A stretch of DNA of 64,000 bases. Origin: Pelomonas candidula (GTDB lineage: Bacteria > Pseudomonadota > Gammaproteobacteria > Burkholderiales > Burkholderiaceae_C). Under the pieces are notes generated by a model. The model was given only the letters and a program-made list of their open reading frames with translations, was not told the DNA's origin and made no database searches. Shown one piece after another: positions 7,127 to 16,009 of this stretch. The stretch lies in assembly GCF_043555985.1 (NCBI RefSeq), contig NZ_JBIGIC010000020.1, positions 1 through 64,000 of the forward strand, read 5' to 3'. Position numbers and translations under genes: made by a program. Every line of letters starts with the position of its first letter. Within the stretch, counting starts at the first letter, position 1.

Positions 7127-8940
7127 CGCAACCGCTGCACACCATCGCCGACTGGCAGGCCGCCTACGCCGGCGGCGCCGAACCGAACACGCTGCTGACG
7201 GCGCTGCTGGCCCGGCTGGACGCAGCCGACACCGCGTGGATTCACCGCTGCACGCCCGAGCAGCTCGCAGCCCAGCTCGCCGCGCTGCCGCCGCGCGGCC
7301 CCGCCACGCCGCTGTGGGGCGTGCCGCTGGCGGTGAAGGACAACATCGACGTGGCCGGCATGCCCACCACCGCTGCCTGCCCAGCGTTCACCTTCCAGCC
7401 GGAACACTCCGCCACGGCCGTGCAGCGGCTGCAGGCGGCCGGCGCCATCGTCGTCGGCAAGACCAACCTGGACCAGTTCGCCACCGGCCTGGTCGGCACG
7501 CGCTCGCCGTACGGCGAGGTGCCCAACACCTTCGATGCGCGCTTCGTCAGCGGCGGCTCCAGCTCGGGCTCGGCCTCGGTCGTCGCGCGCGGCCTCGTGC
7601 CGCTGGCGCTGGGCACCGACACGGCCGGCTCGGGCCGCGTGCCGGCCGGCCTCAACAACCTCGTGGGCCTGAAGCCCACGCCCGGCAGCGTGCCGATGCG
7701 CGGCGTGCTGCCCGCCTGCCGCACGCTGGACGTCGTCAGCGTGTTCGCGCTGACGGTGGCCGACGCGGCGCTGGCCTGGTCGATCTTCGAAGGCGCCGAG
7801 GCCGACGAGCCGCGCTTCAACGTCGCCGCGCCGCGCCCGCCCTGGCTGGGTGGCACGCGCCCCGCGCTGCGCCTGGGCGTGCCGCACGAGTCCGGCTGCG
7901 ACGCCGCGCTCGGCTGGCCCGCGGCCTTCGAGCAAGCGCAGGCCCGCGCTGCCGAACTCGGTGCCGAGCTGGTGCCGCTGGACTTCGCGCCACTGTTCGA
8001 ACTGGCGCGACTGCTGTACGACGGCCCCTGGGTGGCCGAGCGACTCAGCGTCGTCGACACGCTACTGGCCAGCAACCCGGCCGCGCTGGACCCGACGGTG
8101 GCGTCCATCATCGGCAAGGGCCTCGGCGTGGACGCGGTGGCCGCGTTCCGCGGCCGCTACCGGCTTGAGACGCTTCGCGTCCAGCTGCAGACTCTGTGGC
8201 AGCAGGTGGATGCGCTGCTGGTGCCCACCGCGCCCACCTGCCCCACGCGCGCCGCCGTCGCCGCAGAGCCGGTGCTGCGCAACAGCGAGCTGGGCCGTTA
8301 CACCAACTTCGTCAACCTGCTGGGCTGGTCGGCCCTGGCGCTGCCGAGCTGCATGCCGGCGGGCGCCTCCCCGCTGCCGTTCGGCGTCACGCTGATCGCG
8401 CCGGGCGGTGCCGATGCGGCACTGGTGGACTTCGGCCTGCGCTGGGAGACCGCCGCGCGGCTGCCGCTGGGTGCGCACCTGCGAGATGCGTACGCGGCAG
8501 ACCGCGCCGTACAAGCCCTGCCCCGTGCCGAGCCGACGCTGCTGCTGGCCGTCGTCGGCGCGCACCTGCAAGGCCTGCCGCTGCACGGCCAGTTGCTGGA
8601 GCGCGGTGCGCGTCTGCATGCCCGCACGCAGACGACGGCGCGCTACCGGCTGCACGCGCTGCCCGGCAGCGTGCCACCCAAGCCCGGCCTCGCGCGCACG
8701 CCTGACGGCGAGCCGGGCCACGCCATCGCCGTCGAGGTCTACGAGCTGCCGCAGGCCACCATCGGCTCGCTGCTCGAGCTGATCCCGCCGCCGCTGGGCC
8801 TGGGCAACGTCGAGCTGGCCGACGGCCGCTGGGTCAAGGGCTTCATCTGCGAAGGCGCGGCACTGCGCGGCGCGCCCGACATCAGCCACCACGGCGGCTG
8901 GCGCGCCTTCGTCGCCAGCACCTCGGGAGCCACGGCGTGA
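7123..8940 (+). CDS. atzF: Allophanate hydrolase
   Basis: Converts allophanate to ammonia and carbon dioxide, the last step of biuret and cyanuric-acid breakdown. The protein is 605 aa, the usual AtzF length. The N-terminal amidase-signature domain carries the Ser-cisSer-Lys triad at Lys72 (AVKDNID), Ser146 (SGGSSSGS) and Ser170 (GTDTAGSGRVPA), with the same spacings as in AtzF of Pseudomonas sp. ADP. A C-terminal domain of about 140 residues ends in WVKGFICEG and ISHHGGWRAF, as in allophanate hydrolases. The ATG at 7123 overlaps the upstream stop (ATGA); an in-frame GTG-like extension upstream lies inside the preceding gene and was rejected. It is coupled to the AtzH-like gene by another ATGA. 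Confidence 0.92.
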   Translation: MTQPLHTIADWQAAYAGGAEPNTLLTALLARLDAADTAWIHRCTPEQLAAQLAALPPRGPATPLWGVPLAVKDNIDVAGMPTTAACPAFTFQPEHSATAVQRLQAAGAIVVGKTNLDQFATGLVGTRSPYGEVPNTFDARFVSGGSSSGSASVVARGLVPLALGTDTAGSGRVPAGLNNLVGLKPTPGSVPMRGVLPACRTLDVVSVFALTVADAALAWSIFEGAEADEPRFNVAAPRPPWLGGTRPALRLGVPHESGCDAALGWPAAFEQAQARAAELGAELVPLDFAPLFELARLLYDGPWVAERLSVVDTLLASNPAALDPTVASIIGKGLGVDAVAAFRGRYRLETLRVQLQTLWQQVDALLVPTAPTCPTRAAVAAEPVLRNSELGRYTNFVNLLGWSALALPSCMPAGASPLPFGVTLIAPGGADAALVDFGLRWETAARLPLGAHLRDAYAADRAVQALPRAEPTLLLAVVGAHLQGLPLHGQLLERGARLHARTQTTARYRLHALPGSVPPKPGLARTPDGEPGHAIAVEVYELPQATIGSLLELIPPPLGLGNVELADGRWVKGFICEGAALRGAPDISHHGGWRAFVASTSGATA

Positions 8941-9374
8941 TGGACCCGGCGAGCTTCGACCACCCCGCCGTGCTGGCGGAGATGGCTGCCGTGTTCGAGG
9001 CCTACGAGCAGGCGCTGATGACCAACGACGTGGCCGCGCTGAACGCCTTCTTCTGGCAGGACGCGCGCGTCACGCGCTACGGCATCGCCGACCGGCAGTG
9101 GGGCATCGCCGAACTGGAGGCCTACCGTGCCAACACGCCCGCGCCCACGTTCACGCGGCGGCTGGAGCATCTGCGGCTGCACGCCTTCGGGCCCGACATG
9201 GCCGTGGCCCAGGTCGAGTTCGTGCGCAGCGACACACCGCTGCGTGGCTTCCAGTCACAGACCTGGCTGCGCCTGCCAGAGGGCTGGCGCATCGTCGCCG
9301 CGCACGTCAGCATGATCCCCTTCCCCGCCGGGCCAACAATCGCCAGGCCAGAGACTCTTTTGCCCACGACGTGA
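8937..9374 (+). CDS. AtzH-like protein (formerly DUF3225)
   Basis: Small SnoaL/NTF2-like protein of 145 aa. The pattern FEAYEQALMTNDVAALNAFFW, VTRYGIADRQWG and QTWLRLPEGWRIVAAHVS is that of the AtzH-like family. In Pseudomonas sp. ADP, AtzH is reported as a decarboxylating amidohydrolase that turns 1,3-dicarboxyurea into allophanate, preventing loss of nitrogen in a dead-end product. That role would fit here directly after atzF, but no atzE/atzG pair is present to make the dicarboxyurea. A different carboxylated ureide is therefore possible. The start overlaps atzF (ATGATG; either ATG is possible) and the stop overlaps the regulator gene. Confidence 0.75.
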   Translation: MMDPASFDHPAVLAEMAAVFEAYEQALMTNDVAALNAFFWQDARVTRYGIADRQWGIAELEAYRANTPAPTFTRRLEHLRLHAFGPDMAVAQVEFVRSDTPLRGFQSQTWLRLPEGWRIVAAHVSMIPFPAGPTIARPETLLPTT

Positions 9375-10063
9375 CCAAGCCGGAATCCATCACCCTCGCC
9401 GAAAGCCCGTCGCTGGCCGACCAGGCCTACGGCCAGCTCAAGCAGCTGATCTTCGACTTCGCGCTGATGCCGGGTGACCGTGTCTCCGAGACCGAGCTGG
9501 CGCAGCGCATCGTCGTCAGCCGCACGCCGCTGCGCGCGGCGCTGCAGCGGCTGGAGCGTGAGGGCTTCCTGAAGCTGCTGCCGCGGCTGGGCTGGCAGGT
9601 GGCGCCGCTGGACTTCGACGTGATGGACGAGCTGTACGACCTGCGCACGCTGATCGAGTGCGACGCGGCCCGCCACCTGGCCGAGAGCGAGCAACGCCCG
9701 GAGCTGCGGCAACTGGCCGACATCTGGCTGGTGCCGCCGGCCGAGCGGCTGGAGGACGCGGCCGAGGTCGGCGCGCTCGACGAACGCTTCCACGCGATGC
9801 TGGTGCAGGGCAGCGGCAACCGCGAGATGGCCCGCGTGCACAAGGAAATCACGGAGCGCATCCGCATCATCCGGCGGCTGGACTTCACAAAGCCGGCGCG
9901 CGTCGAGGCCACCTACGACGAGCATGCGCGCATCCTGCGCGCCATCACGCGCCGCCGCGCGGACGAGGCCCAGCGCCTGCTGCGCGCCCACATCCAGCAG
10001 AGCAAGCTCGAGGTGCGCCACATCACGCTGGACATGCTCTACCGCGCGAGGCGGGACAGCTGA
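9371..10063 (+). CDS. GntR-family transcriptional regulator, FCD subfamily
   Basis: 230-aa regulator with an N-terminal winged helix (DQAYGQLKQLI, ETELAQRIVVSRTPLRAALQRLEREGFL) and a C-terminal all-helical FCD ligand domain (LYDLRTLIECDAARHLAE, DERFHAMLVQGSGN, ATYDEHARILRAI). The FCD metal-ligand residues Asp and His are present in DERFH and DEHARIL. It starts with GTG at 9371, overlapping the previous stop by four bases, so it is the last gene of the biuret operon and probably regulates it. The ligand could be a ureide; unknown. It could instead act on the purine operon that begins 208 bp downstream. Confidence 0.85.
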   Translation: MTKPESITLAESPSLADQAYGQLKQLIFDFALMPGDRVSETELAQRIVVSRTPLRAALQRLEREGFLKLLPRLGWQVAPLDFDVMDELYDLRTLIECDAARHLAESEQRPELRQLADIWLVPPAERLEDAAEVGALDERFHAMLVQGSGNREMARVHKEITERIRIIRRLDFTKPARVEATYDEHARILRAITRRRADEAQRLLRAHIQQSKLEVRHITLDMLYRARRDS

Positions 10064-10103
10064 TGTCGTCGCGCGCCGCCTTCGCATCGCCATGGGGCCG
10101 CGC

Positions 10104-10118
10104 GCACCAGCAGCGCGC
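10104..10118. promoter_or_regulatory. Possible NtrC-like dyad upstream of the Tsx gene
   Basis: GCAC-N7-GCGC, one mismatch from GCAC-N7-GTGC, is centred at 10111. That is about 84 bp upstream of the expected sigma-54 start point and about two helical turns further out than the dyads of the other two operons. The surrounding DNA is very GC-rich, so a chance match is possible. Confidence 0.35.
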
Positions 10119-10168
10119 CGTCGTGCGCCATCGTGCGACGCCAGGCCGCAGCGCGGCGCACCGGCCAG

Positions 10169-10184
10169 TGGCACATGACTTGCT
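10169..10184 (+). promoter_or_regulatory. Sigma-54 -24/-12 promoter of the Tsx/purine module
   Basis: TGGCACATGACTTGCT matches the RpoN consensus TGGCAC-N5-TTGCW completely. GG (10170-10171) and GC (10182-10183) are ten bases apart. The expected start is near 10195, leaving a leader of about 77 nt before the TTG start at 10272. The 208-bp gap from the FCD regulator holds this promoter and little else. Confidence 0.7.
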
Positions 10185-10271
10185 CAAAGCCCGTCATGCC
10201 GAGCTGCGCGGCGCCAGCCCGTCAACAAGTCATTTCACGCTTCGTCCATCCACCCACCTAGGAGCCCTGCC

Positions 10272-11123
10272 TTGAAACCGACCACGCGCCTGCTTGCCAT
10301 CACCGTCGCCGCCCTTGCCGCCAGCGCAGCCCAAGCGGCCGACTGGGCCGACACCTCCATCGGCTACCGCTACGGCACCAAGTTCGCCGAGCCCTTCGGC
10401 AGCAACGACATCAAGAAGAGCATCGTCGACCTGAACCACGCCAGCGGCTACACCTACGGCACGAACTTCCTCAACGTCGACCTGCTGCTGTCCGACAAGA
10501 CCGACCCCTCCAGCCCCAACTCGGGCAGCGGTGCGAGCGAGGTCTACATCGTCTACCGCCACACGCTGGACTTCGGCAAGATCACCGGCAGCAAGATCGA
10601 GTTCGGCCCGGTGCGTGGCGTCGGCCTGACCGGCGGCTTCGACGCCAACGTGAAAGTGGACGCCGGCTACAACTCGCGCAAGCGCATGCTGGTGCTGGGC
10701 CCCACGCTGATGATGGACGTGCCCGGCTTCCTGAACGTCAGCCTGCTGCTGCTGAAGGAAAGCAACGCGCCGTACAACAAGTTCACCAGCACGGCCACGC
10801 CGCGCTACGACTACAAGACCCACGCGATGCTGACCGCGGCCTGGGGCATTCCCCTGGGCAAGCTTCCCTTGGCCTTCGAGGGCTTCGCGAACTACATTGC
10901 GAGCAAGGGCACGAACGAGTTCGGCGGCCCGACGGCGCCGGAGTTCAACTTCGACGGCCAGATCATGTACGACGTCGGCGCCGCCGCCGGCGCACCGGGG
11001 AAGTTCAAGGTGGGCTTCGAGTACCAGTACTGGCGCAACAAGTTCGGCAACCCGGCCAGTGGCCCCGCCGGCAGCGGCGCCACGGCCAAGACGCCGATGA
11101 TCAGGGCCGAATATCACTTTTAA
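10272..11123 (+). CDS. Tsx-family outer-membrane nucleoside channel
   Basis: Outer-membrane beta-barrel of 283 aa resembling the Tsx/OmpK nucleoside-specific channel family. It has a cleavable signal peptide ending AQAADW, alternating aromatic strands (DTSIGYRYGTKF, VYIVYRHTLDF, KVGFEYQYWRNKFG) and the terminal Phe of outer-membrane proteins (RAEYHF). It starts with TTG at 10272; AGGAG at 10260-10264 sits at the right distance and no ATG fits the signal peptide. It would bring purines or nucleosides across the outer membrane for the importer encoded next. It is preceded by a sigma-54 promoter and followed by the structured repeat at 11124. Confidence 0.75.
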   Translation: MKPTTRLLAITVAALAASAAQAADWADTSIGYRYGTKFAEPFGSNDIKKSIVDLNHASGYTYGTNFLNVDLLLSDKTDPSSPNSGSGASEVYIVYRHTLDFGKITGSKIEFGPVRGVGLTGGFDANVKVDAGYNSRKRMLVLGPTLMMDVPGFLNVSLLLLKESNAPYNKFTSTATPRYDYKTHAMLTAAWGIPLGKLPLAFEGFANYIASKGTNEFGGPTAPEFNFDGQIMYDVGAAAGAPGKFKVGFEYQYWRNKFGNPASGPAGSGATAKTPMIRAEYHF

Positions 11124-11262
11124 CCCCTCGCCCAATCTCGCCGCGCTGAACGCGGGCGAGCTTGGTCGGTCCCCCGAGGGGGCGGCGATGCTTGCGGCAT
11201 TGAGCCGCAAGCATCGCCAAAGCGGGCCGGCTTGGGAGCGGCCCGGCGCTCGGCCCGAAACT
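11124..11262 (+). repeat. Structured intergenic repeat, copy A
   Basis: Begins right after the Tsx stop codon and fills most of the gap to the ABC ATPase gene at 11294. It holds several hairpins in a row. The strongest is GGCGATGCTTGCGGC (11184-11198), loop ATTGA, GCCGCAAGCATCGCC (11204-11218), a perfect 15-bp stem. CGGGCCG...CGGCCCG follows at about 11223-11256. A second copy, nearly identical over about 140 bp, lies at 58198-58337 on the other strand and also follows the stop of an outer-membrane protein gene. A role as terminator/attenuator or RNA-processing site is inference. Confidence 0.75.
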
Positions 11263-11293
11263 ACGAAGCCCCACCGCCAGCTGACGAGTACGA

Positions 11294-12820
11294 ATGACCA
11301 GACTTGAACTGATCGGCATCAGCAAGCAGTACCCCGGCGTCAAGGCCAACGACGGCGTCCACCTCAAGGTGGCGCCGGGCCAGATCCACGCCATCCTTGG
11401 CGAGAACGGCGCGGGCAAGTCGACGCTGATGAAGATCATCTACGGCGCGGTGCGGCCGGATGCCGGGCAGGTCGCGTGGAACGGCCGCGAGGTCGGCGTG
11501 GCCAGCCCGGCGCAGGCTCGCGCGCTGGGCATCAGCATGGTCTACCAGCACTTCTCGCTGTTCGACACGCTGACCGCCGCCGAGAACATCTGGCTGGGGC
11601 TGGACAAGTCGCTGTCGCTGGCCGAGGTGACCGAGCAGACGCGTGCTGTGTCTGCCGCCTACGGCCTGCACGTGGACCCGGCACGGCCGGTGCACACGCT
11701 CAGCGTCGGCGAACGCCAGCGCGTCGAGATCATCCGCGCGCTGCTGACCAAGCCGCAGTTGCTGATCCTCGACGAGCCCACCTCGGTGCTGACGCCGCAG
11801 GCCGTCGAGAGCCTGTTCGTCACGCTGCGCCAGCTGAGCAGCGAGGGCTGCTCCATCCTCTACATCAGCCACAAGCTGCACGAGATCCGCTCGCTGTGCC
11901 ACCACTGCACGGTGCTGCGCGGCGGTCGCGTTGTCGGTGAGGTGGACCCGCAGCAGGAGAGCAACGCAAGCCTGTCGCGGCTGATGATCGGCGCCGACGC
12001 GCCGGTGCTGACTGCGCGCGAGGGCCGCGCCGGTGCGCCGGTGCTGCGCGTCGCCGGGCTAGACCTTGAACAACAAGACCCGTTCGGCGTCACGCTGAAG
12101 GGCATCGGCCTGACGGTCAACGCCGGCGAAATCGTCGGCGTGGCCGGCGTGTCGGGCAACGGCCAGCAGGAGCTGCTCGCCGCGTTGTCGGGCGAAGACC
12201 CGCGCGCGGCGGCCGGCAGCATCCAGCTGTTCGACCAGGACATCGCGCGCGCATCACCCGGACGCCGCCGCGCCGCCGGGCTGCACTTCGTGCCCGAGGA
12301 ACGGCTGGGCCGCGGCGCGGTGCCGACGCTGTCGCTGGCGATGAACACGCTGCTGACGCGCACCGAAGCGGTGTCGCGCAGCGGCTGGATTCGCACCGGG
12401 CAGGCGCGGCAACTGGCGGTGAAGCTGATCGACGGCTTCCGAGTGAAGGCGCCGGGGCCGGACGCGCCGGCACGCACGCTGTCGGGCGGCAACCTGCAGA
12501 AGTTCATCGTCGGCCGCGAGATCGACGCCAACCCCAAGCTGCTCATCATTGCGCAGCCCACCTGGGGCGTAGACGTCGGCGCGGCCGCGCAGATCCGCGG
12601 CGAGCTGCTGCGGCTGCGCAACCAGGGCTGCGCGCTGCTCGTGTTCAGCGAGGAGCTGGACGAGCTGTTCGAGCTGTGCGACCGGCTGATGGTCATCGCG
12701 CAGGGCCGGCTGTCGCCGTCGGTGCCCATCGCGCAGGCGACGCGAGAGCAGGTCGGCGAATGGATGTCCGGGCTGTGGCCCACGACAGCGAACACGGAGG
12801 CCGCCGATGTTCAAGCTTGA
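11294..12820 (+). CDS. ABC transporter ATP-binding protein, purine/nucleoside type
   Basis: Double-domain ABC ATPase of 508 aa, YufO-like. Domain 1 has Walker A GENGAGKST, signature LSVGERQRVE and Walker B LLILDEPTSVLTPQA. Domain 2 has GVSGNGQQE, LSGGNLQKFIVGRE and LLIIAQPTWGVDVGAA, where the usual Asp-Glu of Walker B is replaced, as is common in the second site of this subfamily. It drives the permeases at 12807 and 13892 for the lipoprotein at 14843. The stop lies 14 bp inside the next gene. It is distinct from its paralogue at 4905. Confidence 0.9.
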   Translation: MTRLELIGISKQYPGVKANDGVHLKVAPGQIHAILGENGAGKSTLMKIIYGAVRPDAGQVAWNGREVGVASPAQARALGISMVYQHFSLFDTLTAAENIWLGLDKSLSLAEVTEQTRAVSAAYGLHVDPARPVHTLSVGERQRVEIIRALLTKPQLLILDEPTSVLTPQAVESLFVTLRQLSSEGCSILYISHKLHEIRSLCHHCTVLRGGRVVGEVDPQQESNASLSRLMIGADAPVLTAREGRAGAPVLRVAGLDLEQQDPFGVTLKGIGLTVNAGEIVGVAGVSGNGQQELLAALSGEDPRAAAGSIQLFDQDIARASPGRRRAAGLHFVPEERLGRGAVPTLSLAMNTLLTRTEAVSRSGWIRTGQARQLAVKLIDGFRVKAPGPDAPARTLSGGNLQKFIVGREIDANPKLLIIAQPTWGVDVGAAAQIRGELLRLRNQGCALLVFSEELDELFELCDRLMVIAQGRLSPSVPIAQATREQVGEWMSGLWPTTANTEAADVQA

Positions 12821-13895
12821 GCCGCGCGCGCAGACCTCGCTGGCACTGGCCGTCGCCGCGCCGCTGCTGGCGCTGGCCATCACGGTGTTGATCGGTATCG
12901 TGCTTTTCACCGCCCTGGGCAAAGACCCCGTGCAGGCGCTGCGGCTGTTCTTCGTCGAACCGCTGAAGGACGGCCGTGCGCTGTCGGAGCTGAGCATCAA
13001 GGCGGTGCCGCTGGCGCTGATCGCCCTCGGCCTGGCGGTGTGCTTCCGCGCCAACATCTGGAACATCGGCGCCGAGGGCCAGTTCGTGCTCGGCGCCCTG
13101 GGCGCCGGCTGGGTCGCGATGCAGGCCGGGCCGGCCACGTCGGCATGGTTCGTCGTGCCGGTGCTGCTGGGCGGTGTCGTCGGCGGCATGCTGTGGGCCG
13201 GCGTCGTCGCGCTGCTGCGCGACCGCTTCAACACCAACGAGATCCTCGTCAGCCTGATGCTGGTCTACGTGGCCGGGCTGCTGCTGAACTACCTCGTCTA
13301 CGGACCGTGGAAGGACCCGGACGGCTACAACTTCCCGCAAACCGTCCTGTTCGCCGCGGCGACGCGGCTGCCGCGCCTCGTCAGCGGGTTGCGCATGAAC
13401 GTGGGCGTCGTCATCGCGCTGCTGGCGGTCGTCGCGTTCGCGGTGTTCCAGTTCCGCACCTACCGCGGCTATGCGCTGACGGTGGGCGGCATCGCGCCGG
13501 CTGCGGCTCGCTACGCGGGCTTCTCGTCGCGCAGCGCGTTGTGGACGGCCCTGCTGCTGTCCGGCGGCATGGCGGGACTGGCCGGCGCGCTGGAGGTGGC
13601 CGGTCCACTGGGCCAGCTGACGCCCTACGTGCCGGTGGGCTACGGCTTCGCGGCCATCATCGTGGCCTTCGTCGGCCGGCTGCACCCGGTGGGCATCGTG
13701 TTCTCGTCGGTGCTGATGAGCATGTTCTACATCGGCGGCGAGCTGGCGCAGAGCCGGCTGGGCCTGCCCAAGGCGTTGACCAGCGTGTTCCAGGGCCTGC
13801 TGCTGTTCACGCTGCTGGCCTGCGACCACGGGCTGCAGTACCGCATGCGCTGGGTGGCGGCGGCCAAGGCGCGGGCGGCGGGAGCGACCGCATGA
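12807..13895 (+). CDS. ABC transporter permease, purine/nucleoside type, first subunit
   Basis: Inner-membrane permease of 362 aa, YufP-like. After a short N-terminus the first membrane helix (LALAVAAPLLALAITVLIG) follows, and the family motif FRANIWNIGAEGQFVLGALGAG lies near residues 73-94. It overlaps the ATPase gene by 14 bp and the next permease by four (ATGA), showing tight coupling. It partners the product at 13892. Confidence 0.87.
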   Translation: MFKLEPRAQTSLALAVAAPLLALAITVLIGIVLFTALGKDPVQALRLFFVEPLKDGRALSELSIKAVPLALIALGLAVCFRANIWNIGAEGQFVLGALGAGWVAMQAGPATSAWFVVPVLLGGVVGGMLWAGVVALLRDRFNTNEILVSLMLVYVAGLLLNYLVYGPWKDPDGYNFPQTVLFAAATRLPRLVSGLRMNVGVVIALLAVVAFAVFQFRTYRGYALTVGGIAPAAARYAGFSSRSALWTALLLSGGMAGLAGALEVAGPLGQLTPYVPVGYGFAAIIVAFVGRLHPVGIVFSSVLMSMFYIGGELAQSRLGLPKALTSVFQGLLLFTLLACDHGLQYRMRWVAAAKARAAGATA

Positions 13896-14812
13896 ATGAG
13901 ATCGCGCTGCTGATCGCTGCGACGCTGAGCGCCGGCACCGTGCTCGCCATCGCCGGCCTGGGCCTTCTCATCAACGAGCGCGCCGGCATCGTCAACCTGG
14001 GCGCCGAGGGGCTGATGCTGGTGGCCGCCATCGCCGGCTTCGCGACCGCCGTGAACACGGGCTCGGACGTGCTGGGCTTCCTGGCCGGCATGGCCGCGGG
14101 CGCGGCACTGTCCCTGGTGCTCGGGCTGCTGGTGATCTGGCTCAACACCAACCAGTACGCCACCGGCCTGGCGCTGAGCCTGTTCGGCGCCGGCTTCTCG
14201 GCCTTCGTCGGTACCTCGTACACGCAGCAGCGGCTGTCGGAGCGGGATCACTTCGCCATTCCCGGCCTGGCCGACCTGCCCGTGATCGGCAAGGCGCTGT
14301 TCGCGCACCACCCGGTGGTCTACCTCGCCATCGCGCTCGCCGTGGCGCTGCATGTCTTCCTGTACCGCAGCCGCGCCGGTCTCGTGCTGCGCGCGGTGGG
14401 CGAGTCACCCGAGTCGGCCCACGCACTGGGCTATCCGGTGCGGCGCATCCGGCTCGCGGCGGTGTGCGCGGGCGGCGCGCTGTGCGGGCTGGCGGGGGCT
14501 TACCTGTCCATCATCTACACGCCGCTGTGGGTGGAAGGCATGGTGGCCGGCAAGGGCTGGATCGCGCTGGCGCTGACCACCTTCGCCACCTGGCGGCCGG
14601 CCCGCGTGCTGCTGGGCGCCTACCTGTTCGGCGGCGTCACGATGCTGCAGTTCCACCTGCAGAGCGAGGGCATCGACATCCCCACGCATTGGCTCAGCAT
14701 GCTGCCCTACCTGTCCACCATCGCGGTGCTGGTGCTGATCTCGCGCAACCCGGCGTGGATCAAGGCCAACATGCCCGCGTCGCTCGGCAAGCCCTTCAAA
14801 CCCGGTCACTAG
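13892..14812 (+). CDS. ABC transporter permease, purine/nucleoside type, second subunit
   Basis: Inner-membrane permease of 306 aa, YufQ-like, with the motif INERAGIVNLGAEGLMLVAAIAG after the first helix. The ATG at 13892 overlaps the upstream stop. A 30-bp gap with GGAG separates it from the lipoprotein gene. About eight hydrophobic segments are visible and there is no sign of damage. Confidence 0.87.
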   Translation: MNEIALLIAATLSAGTVLAIAGLGLLINERAGIVNLGAEGLMLVAAIAGFATAVNTGSDVLGFLAGMAAGAALSLVLGLLVIWLNTNQYATGLALSLFGAGFSAFVGTSYTQQRLSERDHFAIPGLADLPVIGKALFAHHPVVYLAIALAVALHVFLYRSRAGLVLRAVGESPESAHALGYPVRRIRLAAVCAGGALCGLAGAYLSIIYTPLWVEGMVAGKGWIALALTTFATWRPARVLLGAYLFGGVTMLQFHLQSEGIDIPTHWLSMLPYLSTIAVLVLISRNPAWIKANMPASLGKPFKPGH

Positions 14813-14842
14813 TCCCCACGCTCACCCCCTCAGGAGAAAAGC

Positions 14843-15985
14843 ATGACATCCATCGCCACCCGCCGGACCTTTGCGTTGGCTGCACTGGCCGCTGCCGCCG
14901 CACTCGCGGGCTGCTCGAAGAAGGACGACGAGGTTGCGGCCTCGCCGCCGGCCGCGTCCGCCGCCCCGGCCAAGCCCGAGCCGCTGAAGATCGCCTTCGC
15001 CTATGTCGGCCCCGTGGGCGACGGCGGCTGGACCTTTGCGCACGACAACGCCCGCAAGGCGCTGGAGAAGGAATTCGGCGACAAGATCGTGACCACCTTC
15101 GTCGAGAAGGTGCCCGAGGCCGCCGACGCCGAGCGCGTGTTCAACGACCTCGTCGGCCAGGGCAACAAGTTGATCTTCGGCACAACCTTCGGCTACATGG
15201 AGCCCCTGCTCAAGGTCGCCGCCGATCACAAGGACGTCAAGTTCGAGCACGCCACCGGCTACAAGACGGCCGAGAACCTGCGCACCTACGACAGCCGCAC
15301 CTACGAGGGCGCCTACCTCGCCGGCGTCATCGCGGGCTCGATGACGAAGACCAACACCATCGGTGTCGTGGGCTCCATTCCCATCCCCGAGGTCATCCGC
15401 AACATCAACAGCTTCACGCTGGGCGCGCAGAGCGTGAACCCCAAGATCAAGACCAAGGTGGTCTGGGTCAACGAGTGGTTCGACCCGCCGAAGGAAACCG
15501 AGGCCGCCACGGCGCTGATCAACGGCGGTGCCGACGTGCTGATGCAGAACACCGACTCCGCCGCCGTGCTGAAGACCGCCGAGGAGAAAGGCAAGCGCGC
15601 CTTCGGCTGGGACTCCGACATGAAGGCCTATGGCCCCAAGGCCCACCTGGGCTCGGCCGTCATCAACTGGGCGCCGTACTACATCAAGGCCACGCACGAC
15701 GCGCTGGACGGCAGCTGGGCCACCGGCAAGGCCTGGTGGGGCGTGAAGGAAGGCGCCATCGACATCGTCTCCATCGCCGACGATGTGCCGGCCGAGGCCA
15801 AGGCCAAGGTCGAGCAGGTCAAGGCCGGCCTGAAGGACGGCAGCTTCTCGATCTGGAAGGGCCCCATCGTCGACAACACCGGGAAGGAAGTCCTCGCGAA
15901 GGACGCCATCGCGGATGATGCGTTCCTGGGTGGCATCAAATTCTTCGTCAAGGGCGTGGAAGGCAAAGTACCAGGCGCCAAGTGA
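14843..15985 (+). CDS. BMP-family substrate-binding lipoprotein, purine/nucleoside type
   Basis: Periplasmic solute-binding lipoprotein of 380 aa. The N-terminus has a hydrophobic signal ending in the lipobox LAGC, then an Ala/Pro-rich linker, then KIAFAYVGPVGDGGWTFAHDNAR, the characteristic start of the PnrA/BMP fold. Its gene is last among the importer genes and directly before adenine deaminase, so adenine or another purine is the likely ligand. The paralogue at 894 shares the fold but uses a twin-arginine-type leader with no lipobox, so the two importers probably differ in substrate. Confidence 0.88.
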   Translation: MTSIATRRTFALAALAAAAALAGCSKKDDEVAASPPAASAAPAKPEPLKIAFAYVGPVGDGGWTFAHDNARKALEKEFGDKIVTTFVEKVPEAADAERVFNDLVGQGNKLIFGTTFGYMEPLLKVAADHKDVKFEHATGYKTAENLRTYDSRTYEGAYLAGVIAGSMTKTNTIGVVGSIPIPEVIRNINSFTLGAQSVNPKIKTKVVWVNEWFDPPKETEAATALINGGADVLMQNTDSAAVLKTAEEKGKRAFGWDSDMKAYGPKAHLGSAVINWAPYYIKATHDALDGSWATGKAWWGVKEGAIDIVSIADDVPAEAKAKVEQVKAGLKDGSFSIWKGPIVDNTGKEVLAKDAIADDAFLGGIKFFVKGVEGKVPGAK

Positions 15986-16009
15986 TGGCCGCCAGGGGAG
16001 ACTGAGCGC

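Noticed and set aside
10158..10174. A further NtrC-like site overlapping the 10169 promoter
   Set aside because: GCAC and GTGG are six bases apart and overlap the -24 element, so spacing and match are both wrong.
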